Of a DNA stretch of 24,992 nt, positions 7,752 through 15,261 are shown piece by piece. The position numbers and the translations under genes were made by a program. This DNA is from CAYRMV01 sp964425255. GTDB taxonomy: Bacteria > Bacteroidota > Bacteroidia > Flavobacteriales_D > Crocinitomicaceae. The DNA lies in assembly GCA_964425255.1 (NCBI GenBank), contig CAYRMV010000036.1, positions 1 to 24,992 on the forward strand, read 5' to 3'. The number at the start of each line of letters is the position of its first letter. Positions within the stretch are counted from its first letter, which is position 1. The notes below the pieces were generated by a model. The model ran no database searches and had not been told where the DNA came from. It was given only the letters and a program-made list of their open reading frames with translations.

Positions 7752-8261
7752 ATGAAAACAAAATCAATTGCTTGGGTTCTTAGTATTTCACTTGTTGCTT
7801 TTGCTTGCCAAGAGGAAAAAGGATTGGATAAAAAAGTAAAAATCAACAAGGAGATCGCGGAAGTTCCTGTGGAAGTGAACACCGTGATGGAATTGGATGT
7901 GGAAGGAATGACCTGTGAAATGGGATGTGGTGGCTCGATCCGTAAGGCATTGAAAGACACAAAGTCAGTGAATCAAGTCAGTTTTGTAGAATTTGATGCC
8001 GACAAGGACGCAAACAAAGCAGTGATTCGCTTCGATCGCAACAAGATTACAGCGGATAAAATTGTGAACTTGATCCAAGAAATCAACGAGAATCAATTTA
8101 CGGTATCGAATGTAAAAACAGAAACAGTGGATGTGGCTACTTCGAGTTCCGTTCAGGAAGATGCAAAGACTTCAACCTCGGAAAAAAGCAAAGTTAACAT
8201 GGAAGTTTCCTCAGTAGAATTGCCTAATTTATTTGAAATCTTTACTGGGTTTTTGAGATAG
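7752..8261 (+). CDS. Heavy-metal-associated (HMA) domain lipoprotein
   Basis: A 169-residue protein with a hydrophobic signal and probable lipobox (AFAC, Cys19), so likely lipid-anchored. Residues about 43-122 form an HMA-like ferredoxin fold: MELDVEGMTCEMGC (46-59), the helix IRKALKDT, VNQVSFVEFDADKDANKAVIRF and a second helix ITADKIVNLIQEI. The metal-binding motif is C55-x3-C59 rather than the CxxC of copper chaperones and P-type ATPases. The C-terminal 45 residues are Ser/Thr-rich and probably flexible. A role in binding copper or a similar soft metal at the envelope is inference; no metal ATPase lies nearby. I chose the ATG at 7752, preceded by GGAAAAG, because it places the signal peptide at the N terminus. 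A terminator follows. Confidence 0.82.
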   Translation: MKTKSIAWVLSISLVAFACQEEKGLDKKVKINKEIAEVPVEVNTVMELDVEGMTCEMGCGGSIRKALKDTKSVNQVSFVEFDADKDANKAVIRFDRNKITADKIVNLIQEINENQFTVSNVKTETVDVATSSSVQEDAKTSTSEKSKVNMEVSSVELPNLFEIFTGFLR

Positions 8262-8296
8262 GTTTTTTTTAAGAAAATAAATATCACTAAATATTG

Positions 8297-8335
8297 TCCC
8301 CACTTAACGTTGGTTTTGTGGGGATTTTTCTTTGT
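8297..8335 (+). terminator. Intrinsic terminator after the HMA gene
   Basis: TCCCCAC (8297-8303) pairs perfectly with GTGGGGA (8318-8324) and is followed by TTTTTCTTT. It serves the plus-strand HMA gene, whose stop is 36 bases upstream. Confidence 0.85.
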
Positions 8336-8356
8336 ATACATCTAGTCTAATCGCAT

Positions 8357-9151
8357 TTACTTCACCACCAACTCTACCACATATCCCGTATGTTTGCGTA
8401 TGTTGATCACGCTTTGGTCTTCGAAAATCAAATACTGTCCCTTGATACCAACGAGTTTGCCGGAGATGGCTGGCGTTTTATCGAGTGTAAGGCTGCTGAC
8501 TTTGGTCGGGTACGCAAGCACGGGGTAGTGAATTTCGGTAATGGTATCGTCTTCGGTGAAATAATCGAGTAAATCTGCCGGAAGCAATTCTTCCAAACTC
8601 CATTTGGCTTCCACCAAGTCGAGGGATTCATCGGTTTCGTTTTTCAACATGCGTTGCCAGTTCGTTTTATCCGTAAAATGATCTTTGAGCGCCACTTCGA
8701 GCAATCCAGCCAAGTATCGGTTGGGTGTTTGCGCCACTTGAATGGCTGCACTTGCCCCTTGATCGATCCAGCGAGTTGGGATTTGCGTTTCGCGGGTCAC
8801 ACCCACCTTGATCACATCGGATGCGGCGAGGTAAACTGCATGCGGTTGGTTGTGGTTGGCTTCTTCCCAAGCAACATCGCGTCCTTCGCCGAGGTGCGCG
8901 CGACACAACTCCGGTCGGATGATGCATTCAGCGGCTTCGGGTGCTTTCAGAAAACAGGAATAACAAAACCCTTGATTGAAAGATTTCTTGGTCGCTTGTC
9001 CGCACGAAACACATTGAATGGCTCCATACCAGTTGAGTTGAATCTCTTTTCCCAACAAGGAATTCATCGAAATTTGTTCATCTCCCAACGTCAACGTGTA
9101 GGCTACTTCGTCCGCCAGTTGGACTTTCATTTTATGAATTTGACCGATCAT
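8357..9151 (-). CDS. DUF2797-like zinc-binding protein
   Basis: A 264-residue cytosolic protein resembling the DUF2797 family, whose function is not established. Residues 47-66 hold a zinc-ribbon-like CVSC...CYSC motif (C47, C50, C63, C66), with further C76, C83 and H86. Residues about 105-140 (AVYLAASDVIKVGVTR, then RWIDQGA) resemble the start of a GIY-YIG-type fold: a YL strand, a KVGVTR strand and a following RW helix. The nuclease residues are not complete enough to claim catalysis. The remainder is mixed alpha/beta ending in a beta-rich domain (GKLVGIKGQYLIFEDQSVIN). The ATG at 9151 lies two bases after the ABC-F stop codon, so translation is probably coupled. A longer in-frame start at 9205 would overlap the ABC-F gene and is less likely. 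Confidence 0.72.
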   Translation of the reverse strand: MIGQIHKMKVQLADEVAYTLTLGDEQISMNSLLGKEIQLNWYGAIQCVSCGQATKKSFNQGFCYSCFLKAPEAAECIIRPELCRAHLGEGRDVAWEEANHNQPHAVYLAASDVIKVGVTRETQIPTRWIDQGASAAIQVAQTPNRYLAGLLEVALKDHFTDKTNWQRMLKNETDESLDLVEAKWSLEELLPADLLDYFTEDDTITEIHYPVLAYPTKVSSLTLDKTPAISGKLVGIKGQYLIFEDQSVINIRKHTGYVVELVVK

Positions 9152-9153
9152 GT

Positions 9154-11106
9154 TTATGCGTATTGTTTGTTCAAGTTTTCGAGTTCTTCCACGTGGTTTT
9201 CCCAATCCGACATGGCTGCTTCTAATTTTTCTTTGGTTTGTGCATAAAGCGCGAGAGTTTGGTTAGCTTTCTGCTCGTCGGAATAATCCATTTCTGCAAC
9301 TAGCTGATCGAGTTTTGCCAAATCGGTCTCCAAAGTTCCGATCAGTTCTTCGGAGCGTTTTACCGCGTTTTGAAGTTGATTTTTGCGTTTTTTCAGCTCT
9401 TTCTGTTCTTCAAAACTCAAATTCGCTTTCGGTGCTTCGATCACTATTTCGGGTTCTTTCTTGTTTTCGGCTTTCGCATGTACATTCATCTCGTTTGATA
9501 AATGCAATTTGCTTTCGAGGTATTCGCTCACTGAAAAATGGTGAATTTTCAAGGTTTTATCCTGAATATCCCAGATTCGATTGGTCAAGCCATTCAAAAA
9601 TTCCCGGTCGTGAGACACCACAATAAACGTTCCCTCGTAGTTCTGCAACGCTCGTTTCAACACTTCCTTGCTCTGAATGTCCAAGTGATTGGTTGGCTCA
9701 TCGAGAATCAAAAAGTTGGATGGACTAAGCAACAAAATACAGAGTGCCAAGCGGGTTCGTTCTCCTCCAGATAGAATCCCAACTTTTTTATCGATGTCTT
9801 CGCCAGTAAACAAAAACGTTCCCAAAATGCTACGTAAGTCTTTTCGCACCTCACCCACCGCAATATCATCGACGGTTTCGTAGATGGTTTTGTCTGGATT
9901 GAGCTTTTCGGCTTGATCTTGGGCAAAATAGGTTATCACTACATTATGGCCATAGTGGATTGTCCCATCGCCTTCCAAGGTACTCATCACGCGCTTGAGC
10001 AAAGTCGATTTTCCGACACCGTTTGGTCCAAGCAAAGCAATTTTCTCCCCTCGTCCAACGGTGATATTGATGTCTCTGAACAACACACGGTCTCCGTATG
10101 TTTTCCCAACATTTTCCATTTCCAACACCCATTTTCCGGGTTGATTACTCAGTGGAAAAGAAATTTTCATGCGGGCAATGGCATCCGATTCGATTTCAAT
10201 GATTTCGGTGCGTTCCAATTTCTTGATCAAAGATTGCGCAAAAGCAGCTTTGTTTTTCTTCGCACGGAATTTATCGATCAATTCCTTGGTGTGTTTGATG
10301 TCTTTGTCTTGTTGCTTTTTGGCATCCACCATGCGCTCCAATTCTTCTGCTCGTTTTTCCTTGTATTTGGAGTAAGCATACGGAAAATCCAACATGCGAC
10401 CCTGCGAAATTTCGAGTGTGCGCTTGGTCACATTGTCCAAAAACAAACGGTCGTGTGAAATCACGATAACTGCTCCTTCAAAACGTTGCAAGTAATTTTC
10501 CAACCAAGCAATCGAAAGGATATCCAAGTGGTTGGTGGGCTCATCGAGTAAAATAACATCGGGCTTGTTGACCAAAATTTTCGCTAATTCGACGCGCATT
10601 TTCCATCCTCCGGAAAAGGAGTCCAAAGGTTTTTGTTGATCTTCAAGGAAAAAACCCAAACCTTCCAAGGTAGAAGCGATTTTTTCTTCCCATTGGTATC
10701 CTTCGTGAAAATTGAACAAGGCATTCACTTCATTCAATTCGTCGAGCAAAGCCAAGTAGGAATCGGTTTCATAGTCGGTTCGACTCACCAATTGGTGATT
10801 GATGTCGTCCATGCGACCGCGGAGGTAGTTCAGGGTTTCATTCGAATCATTTAGGTAATCGAACACTGTTTTCGATGTATCGATTTTGATGTCTTGGGTC
10901 AAAAAACCGATGGTGCAATCTTTTGGTTTGTGGATTTTGCCTTCAGAAGGAGGATTCCAACCCGCGATGAGTTTCAACAACGTGGACTTTCCAGCGCCGT
11001 TTTTTCCAGCGAGACCAATTTTATCGTTTTTATTGATTTGAACGGTAATGTCTTTGAACAAATATCCTTGCGGAAGAAATACTCCGACTTGCTCGAGATT
11101 TATCAT
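9154..11106 (-). CDS. ABC-F family ATPase (ribosome-associated, Uup/EttA-like)
   Basis: A 650-residue protein with two ABC ATPase domains and no membrane segment, the hallmark of ABC-F proteins, which bind the ribosomal E site and modulate translation. Domain 1 has Walker A GKNGAGKS (34-41), signature FSGGWKMR (164-171), Walker B into DEPTNHLD (188-195) and the H-loop SHDR (217-220). Domain 2 has GPNGVGKS (360-367), LSGGERTR (445-452), DEPTNHLD (469-476) and SHDR (498-501). The inter-domain linker (about 245-305) contains the basic helical P-site-tRNA-interaction region, RAKKNKAAFAQSLIKKLER. Residues about 560-645 form a C-terminal coiled coil as in Uup. The subgroup is not certain. A TAnnTTTG box lies four bases before the ATG, so the message is probably leaderless. 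The DUF2797-like gene follows in the same operon. Confidence 0.93.
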   Translation of the reverse strand: MINLEQVGVFLPQGYLFKDITVQINKNDKIGLAGKNGAGKSTLLKLIAGWNPPSEGKIHKPKDCTIGFLTQDIKIDTSKTVFDYLNDSNETLNYLRGRMDDINHQLVSRTDYETDSYLALLDELNEVNALFNFHEGYQWEEKIASTLEGLGFFLEDQQKPLDSFSGGWKMRVELAKILVNKPDVILLDEPTNHLDILSIAWLENYLQRFEGAVIVISHDRLFLDNVTKRTLEISQGRMLDFPYAYSKYKEKRAEELERMVDAKKQQDKDIKHTKELIDKFRAKKNKAAFAQSLIKKLERTEIIEIESDAIARMKISFPLSNQPGKWVLEMENVGKTYGDRVLFRDINITVGRGEKIALLGPNGVGKSTLLKRVMSTLEGDGTIHYGHNVVITYFAQDQAEKLNPDKTIYETVDDIAVGEVRKDLRSILGTFLFTGEDIDKKVGILSGGERTRLALCILLLSPSNFLILDEPTNHLDIQSKEVLKRALQNYEGTFIVVSHDREFLNGLTNRIWDIQDKTLKIHHFSVSEYLESKLHLSNEMNVHAKAENKKEPEIVIEAPKANLSFEEQKELKKRKNQLQNAVKRSEELIGTLETDLAKLDQLVAEMDYSDEQKANQTLALYAQTKEKLEAAMSDWENHVEELENLNKQYA

Positions 11107-11110
11107 GTGG

Positions 11111-11118
11111 CAAAGGTA
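11111..11118 (-). promoter_or_regulatory. -7 promoter box of the ABC-F/DUF2797 operon
   Basis: TACCTTTG on the minus strand is an exact TAnnTTTG box. It ends four bases before the ATG of the ABC-F gene, so the transcript would start at or near the initiation codon. The upstream -33 position falls in the period-8 repeat that begins at 11123. Confidence 0.6.
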
Positions 11119-11122
11119 GTTA

Positions 11123-11162
11123 TTTAGTCAGTTAGTTGGTTAGTTGGTTAGTGGATTAGTGG
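11123..11162 (+). repeat. Period-8 tandem repeat, left block
   Basis: Five consecutive 8-base units close to GTTAGTTG: TTTAGTCA, GTTAGTTG, GTTAGTTG, GTTAGTGG, ATTAGTGG. The same unit family forms a longer block at 13186-13281 in the same orientation on the far side of the GldM-like gene. Confidence 0.8.
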
Positions 11163-11192
11163 GTCGATGACGAAAACTTCGTTTTTCATCGA
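11163..11192. repeat. Dispersed hairpin repeat, copy 1
   Basis: TCGATG near 11164-11169 and CATCGA (11187-11192) bracket the core GACGAAAACTTCGTTTT, giving an interrupted hairpin. Related hairpins with the core ATGACGAAA-CTT-G-TTT occur at 20536-20565, 20601-20630 and 22799-22824. All are intergenic. Confidence 0.6.
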
Positions 11193-11210
11193 AAAGCCAG
11201 TGTTTATGCA

Positions 11211-11235
11211 GAGCTAAGTGTTGCTTATCCGTTAA
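11211..11235 (+). repeat. Dispersed 25-bp repeat, copy 2
   Basis: Begins GAGCTAAGTGTTGCTTATCC and ends GTTAA. It is identical to the inverse complement of 6284-6308. It lies between the hairpin repeat and the terminator of the GldM-like gene. Confidence 0.75.
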
Positions 11236-11264
11236 GTAACCGTTCGTTTACCACTGTGAGAATC

Positions 11265-11299
11265 AAAAAAGTCGAGGCGGATAAATCGCGCCTCGACTT
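11265..11299 (-). terminator. Strong intrinsic terminator after the GldM-like gene
   Basis: AAGTCGAGGCG (11269-11279) pairs perfectly with CGCCTCGACTT (11289-11299), 11 bp, around a nine-base loop. On the minus strand it runs into six T residues (11265-11270). It follows the stop codon of the GldM-like gene by 15 bases. Confidence 0.9.
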
Positions 11300-11314
11300 G
11301 ACTCTGGTTTGTGT

Positions 11315-13054
11315 TTAGTTGCGTTTCCAGCTGCCAAAGGCGAGTGATACAGGTGCATTTCCTTTTGTTGGTTTCACTTTGGCAATGATTTGAACTACTT
11401 CGTTCGGCTTTGTTTGTTTGAGTTTCTTTTCGAGGTCAGCCGGGATTTTAGACCCTGAAACTTGGTGAGTTCCAATGGTGGAAGATGAAATTTCCATACT
11501 TAAAATCTGAAATCCTGCTTTCAATGGAATTTCGGGTGGATATTTGGGGAAGATTCCATTTCCAAAATAATTCAAGTTTCCACCATTTTTTACTCCTCCC
11601 CAATACAATTCAGGTGTTGGCAAATTGGATACTTCATACGTGTATGTTCCCAAAGTAACCTGACGGTTGTTTTTCTTATCAACACCAATCACGGAGATTG
11701 AACAGGTTCGTCCTTGTTCGGGTTCAGCGATCCAACCATTGGCAACTTTGTGCAATTTTACATTTCCTCCGGCTTTCAATTGGGTTTCTTCAAAGCCTGA
11801 AGCAACCGCTGAAATTGGGTTTTCATGTCCGCGGTACAAACGATTCATTTCTGTTAATGTTATCGTTCCACTTGGTTGCATCACTCGGATGTCTTTTTCC
11901 CAGTTCATCGTTTTTTTCTCCCCGCGTTTGTTTCGGATGGAAATGGTACCCTTTAATTTCGTTTCGCCTGTTTTGTTTGCTTTCCAACGGAGCGTTCCCA
12001 TTCCATCTTTGATCCCTGCGATTGTTCCTTGATCGGCTTGCACTTCGGGAGTAGCATACGAATCATACGCCGCCATCAAAACACGAACTTCCACCTCATC
12101 TCCACTGTTGACCAATTCGGGTCCGTAAGCAAGCGGCAATACACGGTTGAATGCGTATTCGCTCCCTCCAACACGTGTTCGCATGTGGGCAATGGCATCT
12201 GCGCGGGCAGTCAACACTTCGTTTTGGATCGATGTTAACGAAGCAATTGCTGCCACAACTGGCGCATGATCAAACGTTTTCCCCATCCAATGCACGTCTT
12301 TGGTCTCCCCCATATCAACCCGTTCTTGTTTGGTAAGTCCGATGTATAATTTTGCTAAAATTTCCCGATCATCCGGATGAATGTTTGCCTTTGCAAGTTC
12401 TTTTTCAACTCGTTGTTGCAACTCTTGGTAATTTTTGTGGTCGTTTATTGCTTTGAAACGAATCCCGTATTTTGTGTTTTTTCCTTCATTCGCTGATTCG
12501 GATAAAATTTGGGTGATTTTTTCACGGTAAACGATGATTTTCTTCCACAAATCAAGTCCTTTCCCTGTAGGTCGCTTGATGTCGTCGCCGATTAAAATGT
12601 GCATGGGTTCATCGTATTTGTCTTTCGCATCGACCCATTTTAGATTCATACGAACCGGTTTGAGTGGATACTCCTTGGATTTCTTTTCAAGAAGAATTTG
12701 TTGTTCTCCTACGTTCGTATTTTCACCACACATTTCCAAGATTTCCTTTTTCAATTCGTCGGTGAACACGATGATTTTTTCGGTTTCCCGATCGATTGCT
12801 TTTACAGCATTGAATTGTACACTCGCCCATTGTTTTCGAGCTGGTTCTTCGCCACTAATGGCTTGTTCCTCGAGTTGTTTGCGTTTTTCTTCGCCTCGAG
12901 CAAACTCATTTTCGTTTGAAATTTGCATGTTTTCTTCAATGGCGACGAATGCATCCAAAATGGATTTCGACACGTTGAGCGCCAACAAAGCGGTTAAGAC
13001 GAGATACATCATTCCGATCATCTTTTGTCTTGGGGTTTCTTTTCCTCCTGCCAT
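11315..13054 (-). CDS. GldM/PorM-like protein (gliding motility / type IX secretion), orphan copy
   Basis: A 579-residue protein whose N terminus (MAGGKETPRQKMIGMMYLVL, then TALLALNVSKSILDAFV) is the highly conserved GldM start: a short cytoplasmic tail, one transmembrane helix (about 12-30) and a large periplasmic part. In the type IX system GldM and GldL form the proton-driven inner-membrane motor, and the GldM periplasmic domains reach the GldK/GldN ring. The later regions, including SVIGVDKKNNRQVTLGTYTYEV, PTPELYWGGVKNGG and the C-terminal VVQIIAKVKPTKG, fit the D2-D4 domain plan. It is somewhat longer than the GldM proteins I know (a little over 500 residues). No gldK, gldL or gldN is adjacent; the flanks are repeats, an ABC-F operon and an antiporter. 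It is therefore more likely a paralogue than the main gldM. Confidence 0.88.
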   Translation of the reverse strand: MAGGKETPRQKMIGMMYLVLTALLALNVSKSILDAFVAIEENMQISNENEFARGEEKRKQLEEQAISGEEPARKQWASVQFNAVKAIDRETEKIIVFTDELKKEILEMCGENTNVGEQQILLEKKSKEYPLKPVRMNLKWVDAKDKYDEPMHILIGDDIKRPTGKGLDLWKKIIVYREKITQILSESANEGKNTKYGIRFKAINDHKNYQELQQRVEKELAKANIHPDDREILAKLYIGLTKQERVDMGETKDVHWMGKTFDHAPVVAAIASLTSIQNEVLTARADAIAHMRTRVGGSEYAFNRVLPLAYGPELVNSGDEVEVRVLMAAYDSYATPEVQADQGTIAGIKDGMGTLRWKANKTGETKLKGTISIRNKRGEKKTMNWEKDIRVMQPSGTITLTEMNRLYRGHENPISAVASGFEETQLKAGGNVKLHKVANGWIAEPEQGRTCSISVIGVDKKNNRQVTLGTYTYEVSNLPTPELYWGGVKNGGNLNYFGNGIFPKYPPEIPLKAGFQILSMEISSSTIGTHQVSGSKIPADLEKKLKQTKPNEVVQIIAKVKPTKGNAPVSLAFGSWKRN

Positions 13055-13185
13055 GATTGCTGATTTTTTTGGTTTTCTTTTAGGACAATGAGGAAGTGGG
13101 GAGAAAGTAACAAGGGGGGCTAGTTGACAGTTAGAAGTTTATAGTAAATAGTTGACAGTTGATAGTTTGCAGTTTGAAGTGGATA

Positions 13186-13281
13186 GTTAGTTGGTTAGTC
13201 GATTAGTCAGTTAGTCAGTTAGTCTGTTAGTCACTTTGTCTGTTAGTCGTTTAGTTAGTTAGTCGTTTAGTTAGTTAATAG
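13186..13281 (+). repeat. Period-8 tandem repeat, right block
   Basis: Twelve consecutive 8-base units near the consensus GTTAGTCA (for example GTTAGTCA, GTTAGTCT, GTTAGTCG, TTTAGTTA). A looser stretch built on AGTTGACAGTTGATAGTT precedes it at about 13122-13185. It sits upstream of the GldM-like gene in the 605-base gene-free spacer 13055-13659. The remainder of that spacer holds the two short elements listed next and otherwise AT-rich sequence without a convincing reading frame. Confidence 0.85.
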
Positions 13282-13390
13282 TAAATAGCGAAAAATGGAA
13301 AGTTAACAGGAGACAGAAACAGTGAGCAGGGAATTGTGAGAGCGGTGAGTAAACGTGTAACAAAATGGTGAAAAGCCAGTAAAATCAATA

Positions 13391-13417
13391 CTTTAAGAGT
13401 TGCTTAACCGTTAACAA
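13391..13417 (+). repeat. Diverged copy of the dispersed 25-bp repeat
   Basis: TTTAAGAGTTGCTTAACCG followed by TTAACAAA corresponds to CTAAGTGTTGCTTATCCG plus TTAA at 11214-11235, with a few substitutions. This copy is itself nearly palindromic around TTAACCGTTAA. Confidence 0.5.
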
Positions 13418-13516
13418 ACAGTTTTAGAACGGGATGATAATTTTAAATACTAATCGTAAACTTTGCCAATAAATTAATAATTGTATTGACTATCAGTAAT
13501 TAAGATGGTTCAATTA

Positions 13517-13549
13517 TCCTCCCCCTCTATCCCCCTCTAAAGGGGGAAG
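13517..13549. repeat. CCCCCT-CTAA-AGGGGG palindromic intergenic element
   Basis: TCCCCCT (13530-13536) pairs with AGGGGGA (13541-13547) around CTAA. It is preceded by another CCCCCTCTAT unit, so CCCCCTCTA occurs twice. Short elements of this type are scattered through many Bacteroidota genomes, as far as I recall. It could act as a weak terminator but has no T tract. Confidence 0.55.
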
Positions 13550-13659
13550 TCTGAAAATCAATTACTTTTGCTTCAAAAAACAAATCACTTGTAAAGTTAA
13601 TGATAAGCATTAAATTTTGATCTAAACAGCACTAAATCGCTAATTAAAAAAATGAAAAT

Positions 13660-15153
13660 TTATACCTCGCGCAACTTCAAATCATCAGGGAGTTCGAGGT
13701 CTAATTTTTGGTAAACATTTCGCAAACAAACTTCGTCTTCGGATAAAATGGTTAATTCATCTCCGACATGCAACACCGTGGAACCATTGGGAGTGATGAA
13801 CAATCCTTGGCGTTGAATAAATGCGATAACGGCTGTTAACGGGAAATCCAAATCAACAATGGCTTTTCCGACAGCAAAACTATCTTCAGGTAAGATCAAA
13901 ACACTTTGTTTACGCTTGGTTCGTTCCTCCAATTCCAAATCAAGTAACGTGACTTTTTTCAACTTAGCTGGAAGAGAAACACCTAATTTTCGGGCAAAGA
14001 AAGACAAGGTAGTTCCTTGAATTAAAACGGATGTCAGCGAAATAAAGAAAACCAAATTAAAAATAACCGATGCTTTTTCAACCCCTGCTACCAAGGGATA
14101 GGTTGCAAAAACGATGGGAACTGCTCCCCGCAATCCTACCCACGAAATAAACAATTTGCTTTTGGTTTTCACCTGAAAGAAAGAAAGGCTGATAAACACA
14201 CTTAAAGGTCGTGCAAACAAAATCAAAAAGGCGGAAATCAACAAACCAATTCCGGCAACAGCCCACATTTGAGAAGGATACACTAACAAGCCCAAGGTCA
14301 AGAACAAAACGATCTGCATCAACCAAGAAAATCCATCGAACGCTTTCAAAATGGCTTTTTTGTGGATAAAATCATGGTTACCAAGATAAACTGCTGCAAC
14401 ATACACCGATAAAAACCCATTTCCATGTATGAAATCGGTGAAAGCAAAGGTGAAAATCATCAAAGCAATAACCAAAACCGGATACAATCCTTCGAAATCA
14501 AGTTTAATTTTGTTGATGATCCATTTGGAAACTTTTCCAGAAACAAATCCCATTAATCCTCCGATGATTAACTGTCCGAAGAAAAAGGGAACAATCGACC
14601 AATGATTCTGATTTTCAGCTATGACCAAACCCGTAAAAACAATAGTCAACACATTGGCCATCGGGTCATTACTCCCACTTTCAAGTTCCAACAAGGGACG
14701 AATATTGTCTTTTAACGCAATGCTTTTGGATCGCAATATCGAGAAAACGGCCGCTGCGTCGGTGGAAGAAATGATGGATCCCAACAACATGCTTTCGAAT
14801 AAGGTGAAATCCGTAATGAAATAAACAAACGTTCCCACCGAACCCGCGGTAATCAATACACCCAAGGTGGAAAGTACGACTCCTTTCCAAAGTACGGGTT
14901 TGATTTGTTTCCATTCCGTTTCAATTCCACCAGAAAATAAGATAAAATTGAAAGAAACAATCCCAACAAACTGTGCCAATTTCGAATCGTTAAACTGAAT
15001 TCCTCCCAAGCCTTCTGAGCCTGCCAACATACCGAGCAACAAGAAGAAAACTAAGGTTGGGACACCAAAACGATAGGAAGTTTTACCAACGATAATACTT
15101 AAAAACAATAAAATGGAACCGATTAAAAGTATGTTCTCGATGGTAATTGACAT
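13660..15153 (-). CDS. cvrA: CPA1-family K+/H+ (cation/proton) antiporter with C-terminal TrkA_C domain
   Basis: A 497-residue membrane protein with about twelve or thirteen hydrophobic spans in the first 400 residues and a soluble tail. The exchanger core shows SSTDAAAVFSIL (129-140) and the ion-binding ESGSNDPMA segment (158-166; N162, D163), then SWVGLRGAVPIVFA, which is diagnostic of the NhaP2/CvrA-type potassium-proton antiporters. The tail (about 405-490; EDSFAVGKAIVDLDFPL, then VLHVGDELTILSE) is a TrkA_C regulatory domain that usually senses a small ligand. Its role is K+ or Na+ efflux and pH or volume control at the inner membrane. It is shorter than E. coli CvrA, lacking an extra C-terminal region. 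A TAnnTTTG box 14 bases before the ATG gives a short leader. It is monocistronic. Confidence 0.93.
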   Translation of the reverse strand: MSITIENILLIGSILLFLSIIVGKTSYRFGVPTLVFFLLLGMLAGSEGLGGIQFNDSKLAQFVGIVSFNFILFSGGIETEWKQIKPVLWKGVVLSTLGVLITAGSVGTFVYFITDFTLFESMLLGSIISSTDAAAVFSILRSKSIALKDNIRPLLELESGSNDPMANVLTIVFTGLVIAENQNHWSIVPFFFGQLIIGGLMGFVSGKVSKWIINKIKLDFEGLYPVLVIALMIFTFAFTDFIHGNGFLSVYVAAVYLGNHDFIHKKAILKAFDGFSWLMQIVLFLTLGLLVYPSQMWAVAGIGLLISAFLILFARPLSVFISLSFFQVKTKSKLFISWVGLRGAVPIVFATYPLVAGVEKASVIFNLVFFISLTSVLIQGTTLSFFARKLGVSLPAKLKKVTLLDLELEERTKRKQSVLILPEDSFAVGKAIVDLDFPLTAVIAFIQRQGLFITPNGSTVLHVGDELTILSEDEVCLRNVYQKLDLELPDDLKLREV

Positions 15154-15167
15154 AGATGCGTTTTTCG

Positions 15168-15175
15168 CAAAACTA
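15168..15175 (-). promoter_or_regulatory. -7 promoter box of the antiporter gene
   Basis: TAGTTTTG on the minus strand matches TAnnTTTG, 14 bases before the antiporter ATG. No clear -33 TTTG is visible at the usual distance. Confidence 0.5.
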
Positions 15176-15261
15176 GCGATTTATCAGGAATTTTCAGGAA
15201 AAAGCAGGAAAAGCAAAATGTTAAAAAAGAATAATTTGAGTGTAAAAACAAACAAATTGAA

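Noticed and set aside
11667..12032. 121-codon plus-strand frame opposite the GldM-like gene
   Set aside because: Its sequence has no recognisable features and it lies wholly inside a well-supported gene on the other strand.
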